Below, one piece after another: positions 54,917 to 63,720 of a stretch of DNA of 64,000 nucleotides. Numbering within the stretch: position 1 is the first letter of the stretch; the number at the start of each line of letters is the position of its first letter. The position numbers were made by a program, and so were the translations under genes. The notes under the pieces were generated by a model, which ran no database searches, was not told the DNA's origin, and saw nothing but the letters and a program-made list of their open reading frames with translations. This stretch comes from Cyclobacteriaceae bacterium (GTDB lineage: Bacteria; Bacteroidota; Bacteroidia; Cytophagales; Cyclobacteriaceae): positions 62,001 to 126,000 of the forward strand of contig JANQOR010000032.1 of NCBI GenBank assembly GCA_028285685.1, in the 5' to 3' direction.

Positions 54917-56781
54917 TATCGACCAAGGTAGACCATTAAGACTGATACATCGGAGGGAGAAACGCCACTGATCCTAGAGGCTTGACCTAGTGTCTCAGGC
55001 CGAATCTTCAGGAGCTTTTCTCTCGCTTCGGAAGAAAGGGATGGTAGAAGGTTGTAGTCGAACTCTGGCTTTATCTTCAGGTTTTCAAGACTACTCATTT
55101 TCTCAGAATTGATCTTTTCTCTCTCGATATAAGTTTTGTATTTGATTTGTATTTCTGCTTGCTCGATTACTTCTGCATTGTATGATTTAATGATTTTTTC
55201 AATTTCACCGGGAAATACATGGAGATCATTAATAGTTATTTCGGGACGCTGGAGGATGTCTGCTAGAGAGGATTTATCTTTTATTGGCGCTGAGCCGATT
55301 GATGCAAGTGGTTCTTTTGCGTCATTTGGCTTGATTTTGATGTTGGCTAAATGTTGTACTAACTCCTGCGTTTTTTCTTTTTTAGTTGTTGCTTGCTTCA
55401 AGCGATCTTCTTTTGCTAACCCGAGTTTATTACTTTTTTCAGTCAATCGTAGATCTGCATTGTCCTGTCTCAAGAGCAATCTAAACTCAGCCCTTGAGGT
55501 AAACATGCGGTACGGTTCCTCTGTTCCCTTGTTGATAAGGTCATCAATAAGCACGCCGATGTAGGCTTCACTTCTTTTTAGTACAATTGGCTCCCGCTTA
55601 TTTATTTTAAGATGAGCGTTGATGCCGGCCATAAGACCTTGGCATCCGGCCTCCTCGTAACCAGTGGTACCGTTTATCTGACCTGCAAAGTATAGGTTTT
55701 CGACTTGTTTGGTTTCGAGTGTGAGATTAAGCTGGGTGGGTGGAAAGAAGTCGTATTCAATCGCATATCCGGGTCTGAACATTTTGACAGACTCGAACCC
55801 TGGAATTTTTGTTAATGCCTTGTACTGTACATCTTCAGGTAAAGAAGTTGAGAAACCATTAACATAGATTTCCACCGTGTTCCAGCCCTCGGGCTCGACA
55901 AAGACCTGATGTCTTTCACGTTCAGCAAATCGATTTATTTTGTCTTCAATTGAGGGACAGTATCTAGGACCCAGACCCTGAATTCGTCCAGTAAACATTG
56001 GCGATTTTTCAAAACCAGTCTGGAGAATATCATGTACTTTACTATTAGTGTAAGTAATATGACAGCTTCGCTGCTTGGTGAGAGGACTTGTACTATCGAG
56101 GTATGAGAACTTTCCAGGCATTTCATCACCTTCCTGCTCCTCCATTCGATCAAACTTCAAGGATCGGCCATCAACTCGTGGGGGCGTTCCAGTTTTCATC
56201 CTTCCGGATTCGAATCCCAGTTGAATGAGTTGTTCGGTGATTCCTGTAGCTGCTCTTTCTCCAGACCGTCCACCGCCGAATTGTTTTTCACCAATGTGAA
56301 TCAATCCGTTTAGGAATGTACCATTTGTGAGAACTACGGCCTTTGCTTTTATTTCCAGTCCAATACTTGTTTTTACCCCAACAAGTCTTCCATTCTTAAC
56401 AATGAGGCTGGAAACCATTTCCTGCCAGAAATCAAGATTTTTGATTTTTTCAAGTGCGAGTCTCCATTCTTCTGCAAAGCGCATTCGATCAGATTGAGCG
56501 CGAGGACTCCACATTGCGGGACCTTTTGACCTGTTTAGCATCCGGAACTGGATCATGGATTTATCGGTAATAATTCCGGAGTAACCACCAAGCGCATCTA
56601 TTTCACGAATAATTTGCCCTTTAGCAATTCCTCCCATTGCAGGATTACAAGACATGTGTGCAATGGTGTTCATATTCATAGTAACCAATAGAACCCTGGA
56701 ACCCATATTTGCCGCTGCAGCAGCAGCTTCACACCCAGCGTGCCCGGCACCAACTACAATAATGTCGTATTCTGGAAGCAT
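54916..56781 (-). CDS. mnmG: tRNA uridine-5-carboxymethylaminomethyl modification enzyme MnmG (GidA)
   Basis: With MnmE it makes the cmnm5U34 wobble modification on tRNA. 621 residues, standard length. FAD-binding [17 protein letters not shown] at residues 11-27, [22 protein letters not shown], and the C-terminal helical part ending [22 protein letters not shown]. In many bacteria this gene lies near oriC (hence glucose-inhibited division), and here parS sites are just upstream. Confidence 0.97.
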   Translation of the reverse strand: MLPEYDIIVVGAGHAGCEAAAAAANMGSRVLLVTMNMNTIAHMSCNPAMGGIAKGQIIREIDALGGYSGIITDKSMIQFRMLNRSKGPAMWSPRAQSDRMRFAEEWRLALEKIKNLDFWQEMVSSLIVKNGRLVGVKTSIGLEIKAKAVVLTNGTFLNGLIHIGEKQFGGGRSGERAATGITEQLIQLGFESGRMKTGTPPRVDGRSLKFDRMEEQEGDEMPGKFSYLDSTSPLTKQRSCHITYTNSKVHDILQTGFEKSPMFTGRIQGLGPRYCPSIEDKINRFAERERHQVFVEPEGWNTVEIYVNGFSTSLPEDVQYKALTKIPGFESVKMFRPGYAIEYDFFPPTQLNLTLETKQVENLYFAGQINGTTGYEEAGCQGLMAGINAHLKINKREPIVLKRSEAYIGVLIDDLINKGTEEPYRMFTSRAEFRLLLRQDNADLRLTEKSNKLGLAKEDRLKQATTKKEKTQELVQHLANIKIKPNDAKEPLASIGSAPIKDKSSLADILQRPEITINDLHVFPGEIEKIIKSYNAEVIEQAEIQIKYKTYIEREKINSEKMSSLENLKIKPEFDYNLLPSLSSEAREKLLKIRPETLGQASRISGVSPSDVSVLMVYLGR

Positions 56782-56790
56782 AAAATCTGA

Positions 56791-56851
56791 TGTTTCACGT
56801 GGAACATTTACGATAAAACATACCGTTTGAACAAGTGTTCCACGTGGAACT
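56791..56851. other. Pair of parS-type centromere sites (ParB binding)
   Basis: TGTTTCACGTGGAACA (56791-56806) and TGTTCCACGTGGAACT (56836-56851). Both have the 14-base core GTTYCACGTGGAAC; the second is a perfect palindrome. They match the widespread bacterial parS (TGTTTCACGTGAAACA and its Pseudomonas form) with one or two changes. Centres are 45 bases apart. They fill the mnmG-ybeY gap; the second touches the ybeY stop codon. Confidence 0.85.
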
Positions 56852-57273
56852 TATTTTTTCTGCAAAGATATACAGGCATCCTCTTTTTCGCGCATCACCT
56901 TTTTCTCCAAATCATTTTCATCGCTGAAACCAAAGAGGTGCAAAAGGCCATGTACCATCACTCTTGATAATTCATTTTGAAAGGATACTTCATGAGCAAA
57001 GGCATTGTCTCTAACCCGATCTATGCTTATGTAAATATCCGCCTCTATAACATCTTCATGATCAGAATGGTCAAATGTGACTATGTCCGTATAGTAGTCG
57101 TGGTTGAGATGTTTTTGATTGACTCTAAGCAGATATTCATCGGAGCTAAAAATGTAGTTCAGCTCTCCTGTTGACTTGCTATGCTGGAAGAGTACTTCTT
57201 GCAGCCAATTCTCATAAAAAGAGGGCTGATCAAGTTTGAAGGTGGTTTCTTCGGAGAAGAAGTTAATTGGCAT
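56851..57273 (-). CDS. ybeY: Endoribonuclease YbeY (16S rRNA maturation)
   Basis: 140 residues. The metal-binding motif is VHGLLHLFGFSDENDLEKK. The usual third His (HGxLHLxGYDH) is replaced by Asp (or Ser) in this position, which from memory is common in Bacteroidota. The rest is standard, ending MREKEDACISLQ. Co-translated with the upstream anti-sigma-type gene (1-base overlap). Confidence 0.9.
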   Translation of the reverse strand: MPINFFSEETTFKLDQPSFYENWLQEVLFQHSKSTGELNYIFSSDEYLLRVNQKHLNHDYYTDIVTFDHSDHEDVIEADIYISIDRVRDNAFAHEVSFQNELSRVMVHGLLHLFGFSDENDLEKKVMREKEDACISLQKK

Positions 57274-57677
57274 TAAGGTAAATAGAAGCTTAGTTCGGCC
57301 GTGGACCCTGAGTCTTTGAAGTTCACTTCGTCAGAGAGGTTTTTCATCAAAAAAATACCACGGCCTCCAGGTTTGTCAAGGTTTTCAGGTAAGGTAGGAT
57401 CTGCAAGGTTTTCGAAATCAAATCCCTGACCCTGATCTTTGATTGTAAACTTTATTTGTGATTTTTCCAAAGAGAGGTTCAAGGAGACGTTTTTTTTGTT
57501 GTCTGACTTATTACCATGAAGAATGGCATTGTTTACGGATTCAGTAACGGCGATCATGATGTTTCCATATATGTCATCATCTAATCTATATTTCTCCTTG
57601 ACGTTATCGATAAAGCTTTCTACAATCCTGATGTTTTCAGGCAGTGAGGGAATTTGAATTTGAATGTTATCTATCAT
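57273..57677 (-). CDS. Anti-sigma-type serine kinase (RsbW/SpoIIAB-like GHKL ATPase)
   Basis: 134 residues. GHKL ATPase: N-box VTESVNNAILHGN (about 47-59), G1 box IKDQGQGFDFE (about 87-97), G2 GGRGIFLMKNLSD (about 112-124). The family binds sigma or anti-anti-sigma factors and phosphorylates the latter. No anti-anti-sigma factor gene is near. It overlaps DUF4175 by 11 bases and ybeY by one, so these three are a tight unit. Confidence 0.88.
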   Translation of the reverse strand: MIDNIQIQIPSLPENIRIVESFIDNVKEKYRLDDDIYGNIMIAVTESVNNAILHGNKSDNKKNVSLNLSLEKSQIKFTIKDQGQGFDFENLADPTLPENLDKPGGRGIFLMKNLSDEVNFKDSGSTAELSFYLP

Positions 57678-60600
57678 CCTCTTTTTCGGAACTTATGCGC
57701 CTAAAGTAATCGTTTACTTCCTTTTTATAAAATGGATTTAGCTCAGCAGGAATAGTTTTTAATAATTCTATTTCCTTTTGCTTCATTTTAAGATATTCTT
57801 CAAACTGCGGAGGAATCTCTCTTGAGAAAATGGAAGGAGATTCAGCTTCCCTCTCTTCCTCCATTTCCTGCTCACGTTGAGCTTTTTCTGCTTCAAGTAG
57901 GCGTGTTTCTATACTTTTTTGTCTGTTTAATAGCTGCTGTGTAAGCCTCTTGTTAACAAGATCTACTTCATTTTGTTCCATCTGATCAATTGCGCGCTGA
58001 AGATCATCTCCACTACCATTTCCACCTCCAGGCTTTCCGTCTTCCGCTTGCTTGATCATCTCAAGTTGCCTTCGTATCAGCTCCTGCTCCGCAGCAAGCC
58101 TTGCAAGTTCTTCGGATAGTTCGCGACCTTGTTTTCCGGACTCCCTCAATTGGTTCATCTGCTGACCCAACTGTTCCTGCATCTGCTGGAGATCGGGCAA
58201 GCCATTTTGCTGCTGTTGGCCTTGCTGCGGGTTGCCCATAGCCTCTGACATGGCCATCTGCATTTGTTGCATCGTATCATCCAAAAGCAAAGCCAAATTA
58301 TTGATAGACGTCATCGCGAACTGCTGACTGGAAAGTGCTCTGCCCCGGTTTCTATCTTTTAGACGGTCAAGAGCGTCATCGATGTTTTCATTGATGTTAC
58401 CAACCTCTCTTGTAATAAATGAGGAGATCTGAACCACTTTCTCGGCGAGAGACAGCAAACTGTCTTGGATAACCTTGGCATCATCTTTTAATTTCAGTTG
58501 AGCTTGTGACAGCTCAAGGAACCTTGGATCCGACTGATTCACCTTCCTCATTTCATCAAGAAGCTCTTCTTGGTTGAACGATAACTTAACTAGGTTATCA
58601 AGAATGTCTCTCAGTTGGTCCAGGTTGGCTTGCATCATTTCCATCTGCATTCCTGCTTGCATGTTGGAAAGCTTTTTGCTCAACTGTTTCATTCGCTGGC
58701 TTGCATTCTTTTGCTTTTGCTGTGTTTGCCTTCTGTTGCGTTGACTGTTTTGGTTCTGGGATTCTTGCTGAGAACTACTGCTTTGCTCTTCAGCACTTTG
58801 TTCTTGTTGCTCTCCACCTTGTTCTCCTGACTCTTGGTTTTCCTGGCTTTGCTCCTGGTTGCCAGTTTGCGATTCTTGTGTTTGCTCCCTCAGCTGCTGT
58901 TCAATTTCTCTTAGCTCTTTTGCAATTTGACGTTCCTCTAACTCAAAATCCTCAAGGGCTTCTGGTCGCTTCAACTCCTGGTTCATTTGTTGAACTTCAT
59001 CCATCATTTCCCGAAACTCATTAAACTTTTCCTGGATATCCTTTTGCTTCTCTTCTATTGAGTTCAGATCTGCATCTTTATCATTTTGGTCAGCCACCTC
59101 TTGTTGTTGTTGGCTCAGCGAGTCAAGTTTCTGAAGGTTTTGCTCTAGAGCACTTTCCATTTTTAATCTTTTGAAAAGCTCCATTGCTCGATCTAGCTCT
59201 CGCTCCAAGTTCTTCTCATTTCTTTGAATATTCTGTATCTCCTGCCTCACCTGATCTGAGGAGGCGTTTTCGTCGCGTAGCAGTTCTTTTAGCTTTTCAT
59301 AGAGCTCCCGAGTTTTTTCGTCCAGTAATTCGTCCAGTAGATTCTGGAGCTTTTCGTTTTGCTGTTGAGTCTCTTCACTTCGTTTGTTAAATTGATCAGT
59401 GGATCTTTGAAGCTCTTGATGTTGCTCCTGTAAGTCTCTTATTTGATCCTCGAGTTTTTCACGATCCTCAATAATATCATTGAGTTGTTTTTTTTCCTGC
59501 CATTCAAATGACTGCTCTGTCTTAAGTTTTTCTTCAATGTCCTTTAATCGCTCGTTTATGCTCTCTGCTTCTTTCTTTGACTCATCTATCTGATTTTCAA
59601 CAGTTTGTGATTTCTTCTCTATAATTTCTGCTATTTCATCTTCACCCGGAATTTGCATGATGAAAGTCCTCGTCTTACTAGATTTTGCTCCGTTTACTCT
59701 GTCGTTGTCACTTACCTTAACGTAAAATTCCAATCTTTCACCTGGTGCGAGCCTAAGAGAATCAACATTCCAGTTAGCATAAAAGCCCTGCTTCTTGATG
59801 TTAGGGGAAAGCTCTAGTGGAATAGCTTTGAAAGCTTGGCCATCCTTCTTGTAGTTTAAACTCAGCGCGGAGAATCCATGGTCATCAATAATATTTCCGG
59901 CCAGGGTAACGAATTGATAAGACAGGCTGTCGGGGAAATACTCTGCTGAAATTTGAGGTCTTTCGTCCTCGATCACCGAAATACCATAGCTGAGTTCCGA
60001 TGAATTTGTTCCATATGGATTAAAGAGCAGTACACTATATTGACTGGATTCGAATATTCTTTGATCAACTCCGAAAACATTTTCCGATATCCTTCCATCC
60101 TGCAGCCTACGGTTATCCAAAAGGAAGTTGATACTGTCTGCAGCAAGTGTGGTTATTTCCCAGAAAACGGAACTGCCTTCTAGTACAGTGATATCTCCAC
60201 TGTTTGTAACGGTCCTTCGCTCACCACCTGTGTACGCAGGGCTTTCTATGGAGATGCTCATCGCAATCAGGTCAGGTCTGTTATTCACTTCTAAAAAAAA
60301 GCGTTTTGAGTAGAAACCTTCTCCTTCCAACTGAAACGAAATGGATTTTTGAATCTTTTGAAACACATATTGAAAGGATGCGTTTCCGGTTTTTTGAAGT
60401 TTTAGCTTTTGACCATCACTGGTTCTAATAGAAGTATTCTCCGGGATCGAGGCTCCCTCCACTGTCACTTGAAGTGTATAATCCTCACCACGAAATGCTT
60501 GCAGAGGGTTGGTAATTACAAAGACAAAAGGAGCATCAGGGGTGAATTCTTTATTAAAGTTGACGATACGTTTTGTACTGTCCGCGAACAATGATGGGTT

Positions 60601-61110
60601 TACAAACGAGACAAGGACAAGACCTAATGCAATTATACCCAAAATTGCGCCATACCTTTTACCAGCGGAAAAGTCGACTGCATTGATAAAAGAGATGTTC
60701 CTAAAACTCTTGGCTTTTTTGTCGATTGCGGCTAGCAGTAAATCATTTTCTTCCGATGACAATCGATGTAGTTGCAGTGTGTTGAGAAGTCTGTCCTCTA
60801 TTCCTGGAATTGATTTTGCAATTTCCTTTGCAGCCTCCTCATCTTCAATGCCTTTTCTCAACTTAAAGATTAATGAAAAAGGCTTGAGTATTAACCATGA
60901 GAATAAGATAATGATGATCAATAATGAGCAAAAGAAAACTAGGGAACGAGCTGTAGTTCCCATCCAAAGTTGATATTCAAGGCCGTTGATTAAAATAAAA
61001 AGCCCGGAACTTGCGATAAGAAAGGTCAGCCCACCAAGAAAAAGCTGCCTTACATAATATCTTTTCTTAAATGCCTTGAGTTTCTGTTTTATTTCATCTA
61101 TCCCACTCAT
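57667..61110 (-). CDS. DUF4175-like membrane protein, 1147 residues, coiled coil
   Basis: The N-terminal part has two membrane helices (about 20-40, 55-80) and a third near 155-175, then Ig-like repeats (about 190-470). The rest is a very long Gln/Glu-rich coiled coil (about 490-1100), low in complexity between 750 and 800. Matches the Bacteroidota DUF4175 group found beside ybeY and mnmG. Function unknown; the build suggests a periplasmic spanning element or envelope scaffold. Confidence 0.82.
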   Translation of the reverse strand: MSGIDEIKQKLKAFKKRYYVRQLFLGGLTFLIASSGLFILINGLEYQLWMGTTARSLVFFCSLLIIIILFSWLILKPFSLIFKLRKGIEDEEAAKEIAKSIPGIEDRLLNTLQLHRLSSEENDLLLAAIDKKAKSFRNISFINAVDFSAGKRYGAILGIIALGLVLVSFVNPSLFADSTKRIVNFNKEFTPDAPFVFVITNPLQAFRGEDYTLQVTVEGASIPENTSIRTSDGQKLKLQKTGNASFQYVFQKIQKSISFQLEGEGFYSKRFFLEVNNRPDLIAMSISIESPAYTGGERRTVTNSGDITVLEGSSVFWEITTLAADSINFLLDNRRLQDGRISENVFGVDQRIFESSQYSVLLFNPYGTNSSELSYGISVIEDERPQISAEYFPDSLSYQFVTLAGNIIDDHGFSALSLNYKKDGQAFKAIPLELSPNIKKQGFYANWNVDSLRLAPGERLEFYVKVSDNDRVNGAKSSKTRTFIMQIPGEDEIAEIIEKKSQTVENQIDESKKEAESINERLKDIEEKLKTEQSFEWQEKKQLNDIIEDREKLEDQIRDLQEQHQELQRSTDQFNKRSEETQQQNEKLQNLLDELLDEKTRELYEKLKELLRDENASSDQVRQEIQNIQRNEKNLERELDRAMELFKRLKMESALEQNLQKLDSLSQQQQEVADQNDKDADLNSIEEKQKDIQEKFNEFREMMDEVQQMNQELKRPEALEDFELEERQIAKELREIEQQLREQTQESQTGNQEQSQENQESGEQGGEQQEQSAEEQSSSSQQESQNQNSQRNRRQTQQKQKNASQRMKQLSKKLSNMQAGMQMEMMQANLDQLRDILDNLVKLSFNQEELLDEMRKVNQSDPRFLELSQAQLKLKDDAKVIQDSLLSLAEKVVQISSFITREVGNINENIDDALDRLKDRNRGRALSSQQFAMTSINNLALLLDDTMQQMQMAMSEAMGNPQQGQQQQNGLPDLQQMQEQLGQQMNQLRESGKQGRELSEELARLAAEQELIRRQLEMIKQAEDGKPGGGNGSGDDLQRAIDQMEQNEVDLVNKRLTQQLLNRQKSIETRLLEAEKAQREQEMEEEREAESPSIFSREIPPQFEEYLKMKQKEIELLKTIPAELNPFYKKEVNDYFRRISSEKEDDR

Positions 61111-61149
61111 CGTTCAATAGCTAACGCATTTATCTATCAAAGGTGCAGT

Positions 61150-61506
61150 TTACCATCCAATTTCTTCCCGGAAATATTGAATTATTTGAATTTTTAACAA
61201 TTTCTCCTGTTCAATCAAGTCAAATTTTGGTAGCTTTTTAATTGATGTCCAATGGGGCCATCCATCTTGATCAGTACCGTTAAGCTCATAGTAACCAGCA
61301 AGAGAAAGAACCTTGCAGATGGCAATATGAATCAAATCCTGCTTTTCCTCTTTGGAGAACGTTCTGTTTCCCTTACCAAGTTCCTGGACGCCGATAAGAA
61401 AGAGAACGGCATTAAGATCCGCCGGTCGTTTTCCTGTTGCTTCCTTCAATTTATAAAGAAGTTCGACCCATTCTTTTTGGAGACTAAGGTCTTTTTTGAA
61501 AACCAT
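61150..61506 (-). CDS. Small conserved Bacteroidota protein, unknown function
   Basis: 118 residues. KEEKQDLIHIAICKVLSLAGYYELNGTDQDGWPHW is a recognisable segment that I have seen in Bacteroidota hypothetical proteins; no domain can be assigned. Soluble, helical. Head of the DUF4175-ybeY-mnmG operon, 17 bases from the divergent comF gene. Confidence 0.65.
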   Translation of the reverse strand: MVFKKDLSLQKEWVELLYKLKEATGKRPADLNAVLFLIGVQELGKGNRTFSKEEKQDLIHIAICKVLSLAGYYELNGTDQDGWPHWTSIKKLPKFDLIEQEKLLKIQIIQYFREEIGW

Positions 61507-61523
61507 TTGACGTATGTTTAATT

Positions 61524-62192
61524 ATGCTATCGGATTTTCTTTCGCTCATCTATCCAGCTACATGTATCAATTGTAAGGAGACACTAATTTCAGCCGAAAA
61601 TTTCGTTTGTACTTCGTGTAAAATCGATTTGCCAGTTACAGACGATCACAAGAACCCTGAGAATCTCCTTTTTCAAAAATTTGCATATAACAAAACAATT
61701 AAATCCGCTTCTGCCTTTCTGTATTTTACTGAAGGTGGAATCGCCCAAAGGCTTATTCATCAACTAAAATATGAAGGTGCAAATGAAATAGGTGATTTAT
61801 TGGGTGATTTATATGGGAATATCATTAGTGATAAGTTTTGCCCGAACCTAATCATTCCTGTACCTATCCACAAGAGGAAGTTGAGAAGGCGTGGCTATAA
61901 TCAAGGTGTAGGTTTTGCAAGGGGACTTGCTGATTCCTTTGATGATTGTGAAGTAAGAGAAGACCTTATCTTTCGAATAAAGAATACCGAAACACAGACA
62001 AGGAAGAACAAGCTTTCCAGATGGCTCAATGTAGACAATATCTACTCGGACGTAGAGGAAGACCTGTCAAGTAAAATAGTTTTCGTTGTTGACGATGTGG
62101 TCACAACAGGAGCTACCATTGGGATGCTATGTGATAAGCTGATAGAAGCAAACGCTGCTGAAATACATGTGCTATGCATGGCTAGGAGATAA
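61524..62192 (+). CDS. comF: ComF-family phosphoribosyltransferase
   Basis: 222 residues. Four N-terminal Cys (CINCKE, CTSCKI) form a zinc module, and the PRTase domain has IVFVVDDVVTTGATIGMLCDKL, the PRPP-binding loop. LIIPVPIHKRKLRRRGYNQ is the ComF signature. In competent bacteria ComF takes part in DNA uptake and transformation; the biochemical reaction is not settled. Divergent from the mnmG operon head. Confidence 0.92.
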   Translation: MLSDFLSLIYPATCINCKETLISAENFVCTSCKIDLPVTDDHKNPENLLFQKFAYNKTIKSASAFLYFTEGGIAQRLIHQLKYEGANEIGDLLGDLYGNIISDKFCPNLIIPVPIHKRKLRRRGYNQGVGFARGLADSFDDCEVREDLIFRIKNTETQTRKNKLSRWLNVDNIYSDVEEDLSSKIVFVVDDVVTTGATIGMLCDKLIEANAAEIHVLCMARR

Positions 62193-62226
62193 AAAAAAGG
62201 CCACCAACGAAATGGTAGCCTTTTTC
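62191..62226. terminator. Bidirectional terminator between comF and gldJ
   Basis: AAAAAGGC-C-ACCA, 6-base loop, TGGT-A-GCCTTTTT: one mismatch in the stem, A-run before, T-run after. Serves comF on + and gldJ on -. Confidence 0.85.
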
Positions 62227-62241
62227 AGTATTTACAATTTC

Positions 62242-63576
62242 TTAAAAATTCGACCCTGCACGTATCATCGCACACCGGAAGCCTAGTGTTGAGGTCGCGG
62301 AATCTTCAAATAGGAACCGACGAGTTCCCGGAGACATCCAATAAGCTACATCAGCCCAGGAGCCTCCTTTATACACTCTAATTCTTTTCATTGGTGGACT
62401 GTCCGCATTGTAAGCCTTCTGTAGTCCAGAAGTTGCTACCCACTCTTCTTCAGAATAGGGTGCTTCGTTGCCAAGGAAAGAATAGCCTCCGTCGTAACCA
62501 CTTTCTTCATCGTTGTATGCGTCTCTCCTGGCTGGATTTAGGTCATCCATTTGCTGAAATGAAAGAGGTCGGTATACATCTTGAACCCACTCGTTCACAT
62601 TTCCGGCCATGTTGTACAACCCAAAGTCGTTTGGTGGATAATCGTAGATGTAAGTAGTTATCATCGCTCCATCATTAAGCTTTCCTGCGATACCCGCATA
62701 GTCACCTTTGCCTCTTTTGAAGTTTGCAAGAAAGTATCCTTGGCTTTTGCCGTAAGGATTTCTTAGCGCGTGCCCATCCCACGGATAAAGTCGTCTATGG
62801 GTTTGATTTTCATCAAGATATTGTGTTCCTATAAGTGCTTGAGCAGCGTATTCCCATTCTGCCTCCGTCGGCAAACGATATCCCGGCAGGGTAACACCTG
62901 ATTCTAAGCCAGGTACTGTACCAGCTGAAGCCCCAAGGTCTCCGCCTTCTGCTCCAGCAAATGCATCATCACTTGAAACTACAGGATCTAGAAGTCCAGC
63001 GTCTTCAGCCAGCTTGAGATTAACAACAGTAGTCCTCCACTTGCAATAGTTCACAGCCTGTCTCCAGTTGACTCCAACAACAGGAAAGTATCGGAATCCA
63101 GGGTACCTGTAGTAACTATTTACATAAGGGTCGTTGAATGCCAAGTCCTTTGCCCAAACTGCGGTGTCAGGTAAATTGTTTTTCCAATAGAACTCATCGG
63201 AATCCTGCTTGATGTAATATTCATATTCGAGCCAGTGGATATTTGCCACTTCTGTCTCGTCCATGTAAAATGAAGCTACAGTGACAGCTCGCTCAACGTT
63301 GTCTCTTGTATAGACCACGTCTTCCTCAAAAGAACCCAGAACTGTCCTTCCACCTTCAATAAACACAAGGTTCGGTCCATCTGGTTGACCTGCAAAATCG
63401 GTTACCTGGAAACCACCCTCTTCGTTGAATTCTAGGCCAGTTGCAGAGCTTGCAAATCCGGGATTTGACGCGGTACGTGCACCACCACCACCGCCGACGA
63501 GGTTACATGAGCTTATAAAAATTCCAGCCAAGGAGAGATACCCCAGCCCTTTAACTGCTCTCACAAATTTTTTCAT
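62242..63576 (-). CDS. gldJ: Gliding-motility lipoprotein GldJ (SUMF1/FGE-sulfatase domain)
   Basis: A T9SS and gliding motility component of the outer membrane. ATG 63576 (MKKFVRAVKGLGYLSLAGIF) gives the signal with lipobox SSC; the upstream in-frame ATG at 63624 lies beyond the LacI-like palindrome. The FGE-sulfatase domain shows TVASFYMDETEVANIHWLEY, YPVVGVNWRQAVNYCKWR, LPTEAEWEYAAQA, MAGNVNEWVQDVYR and GGSWADVAYWMSPGTRRF. FFGE-like catalytic Cys pair is not evident, as expected for gliding proteins. GldK is a close paralogue and cannot be fully excluded. Confidence 0.85.
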   Translation of the reverse strand: MKKFVRAVKGLGYLSLAGIFISSCNLVGGGGGARTASNPGFASSATGLEFNEEGGFQVTDFAGQPDGPNLVFIEGGRTVLGSFEEDVVYTRDNVERAVTVASFYMDETEVANIHWLEYEYYIKQDSDEFYWKNNLPDTAVWAKDLAFNDPYVNSYYRYPGFRYFPVVGVNWRQAVNYCKWRTTVVNLKLAEDAGLLDPVVSSDDAFAGAEGGDLGASAGTVPGLESGVTLPGYRLPTEAEWEYAAQALIGTQYLDENQTHRRLYPWDGHALRNPYGKSQGYFLANFKRGKGDYAGIAGKLNDGAMITTYIYDYPPNDFGLYNMAGNVNEWVQDVYRPLSFQQMDDLNPARRDAYNDEESGYDGGYSFLGNEAPYSEEEWVATSGLQKAYNADSPPMKRIRVYKGGSWADVAYWMSPGTRRFLFEDSATSTLGFRCAMIRAGSNF

Positions 63577-63595
63577 AACACTGTTTGAATTTGTA

Positions 63596-63609
63596 TTGAA
63601 ACGTTTCAA
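63596..63609. promoter_or_regulatory. Palindrome upstream of gldJ, LacI-type operator-like
   Basis: TTGAAACGTTTCAA is a perfect 14-base palindrome 20 bases before the gldJ start. Its core AAACGTTT recalls GalR/LacI-family operators. No regulator gene is nearby, so its role is inferred. Confidence 0.4.
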
Positions 63610-63720
63610 CGTACTAATAAACACAAATATTTCAAAAAACCCATCTAAACTGCGTGGATTTTAGATTAACACAATTAAATAATGACTTAAATCCGATTTT
63701 ATTGTATGGATTGACATTTA

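Noticed and set aside
55136-55564. A 142-codon open frame on the + strand inside mnmG
   Set aside because: It is the antisense frame of a very strong match to MnmG and has Ser/Arg-rich low-quality protein composition.
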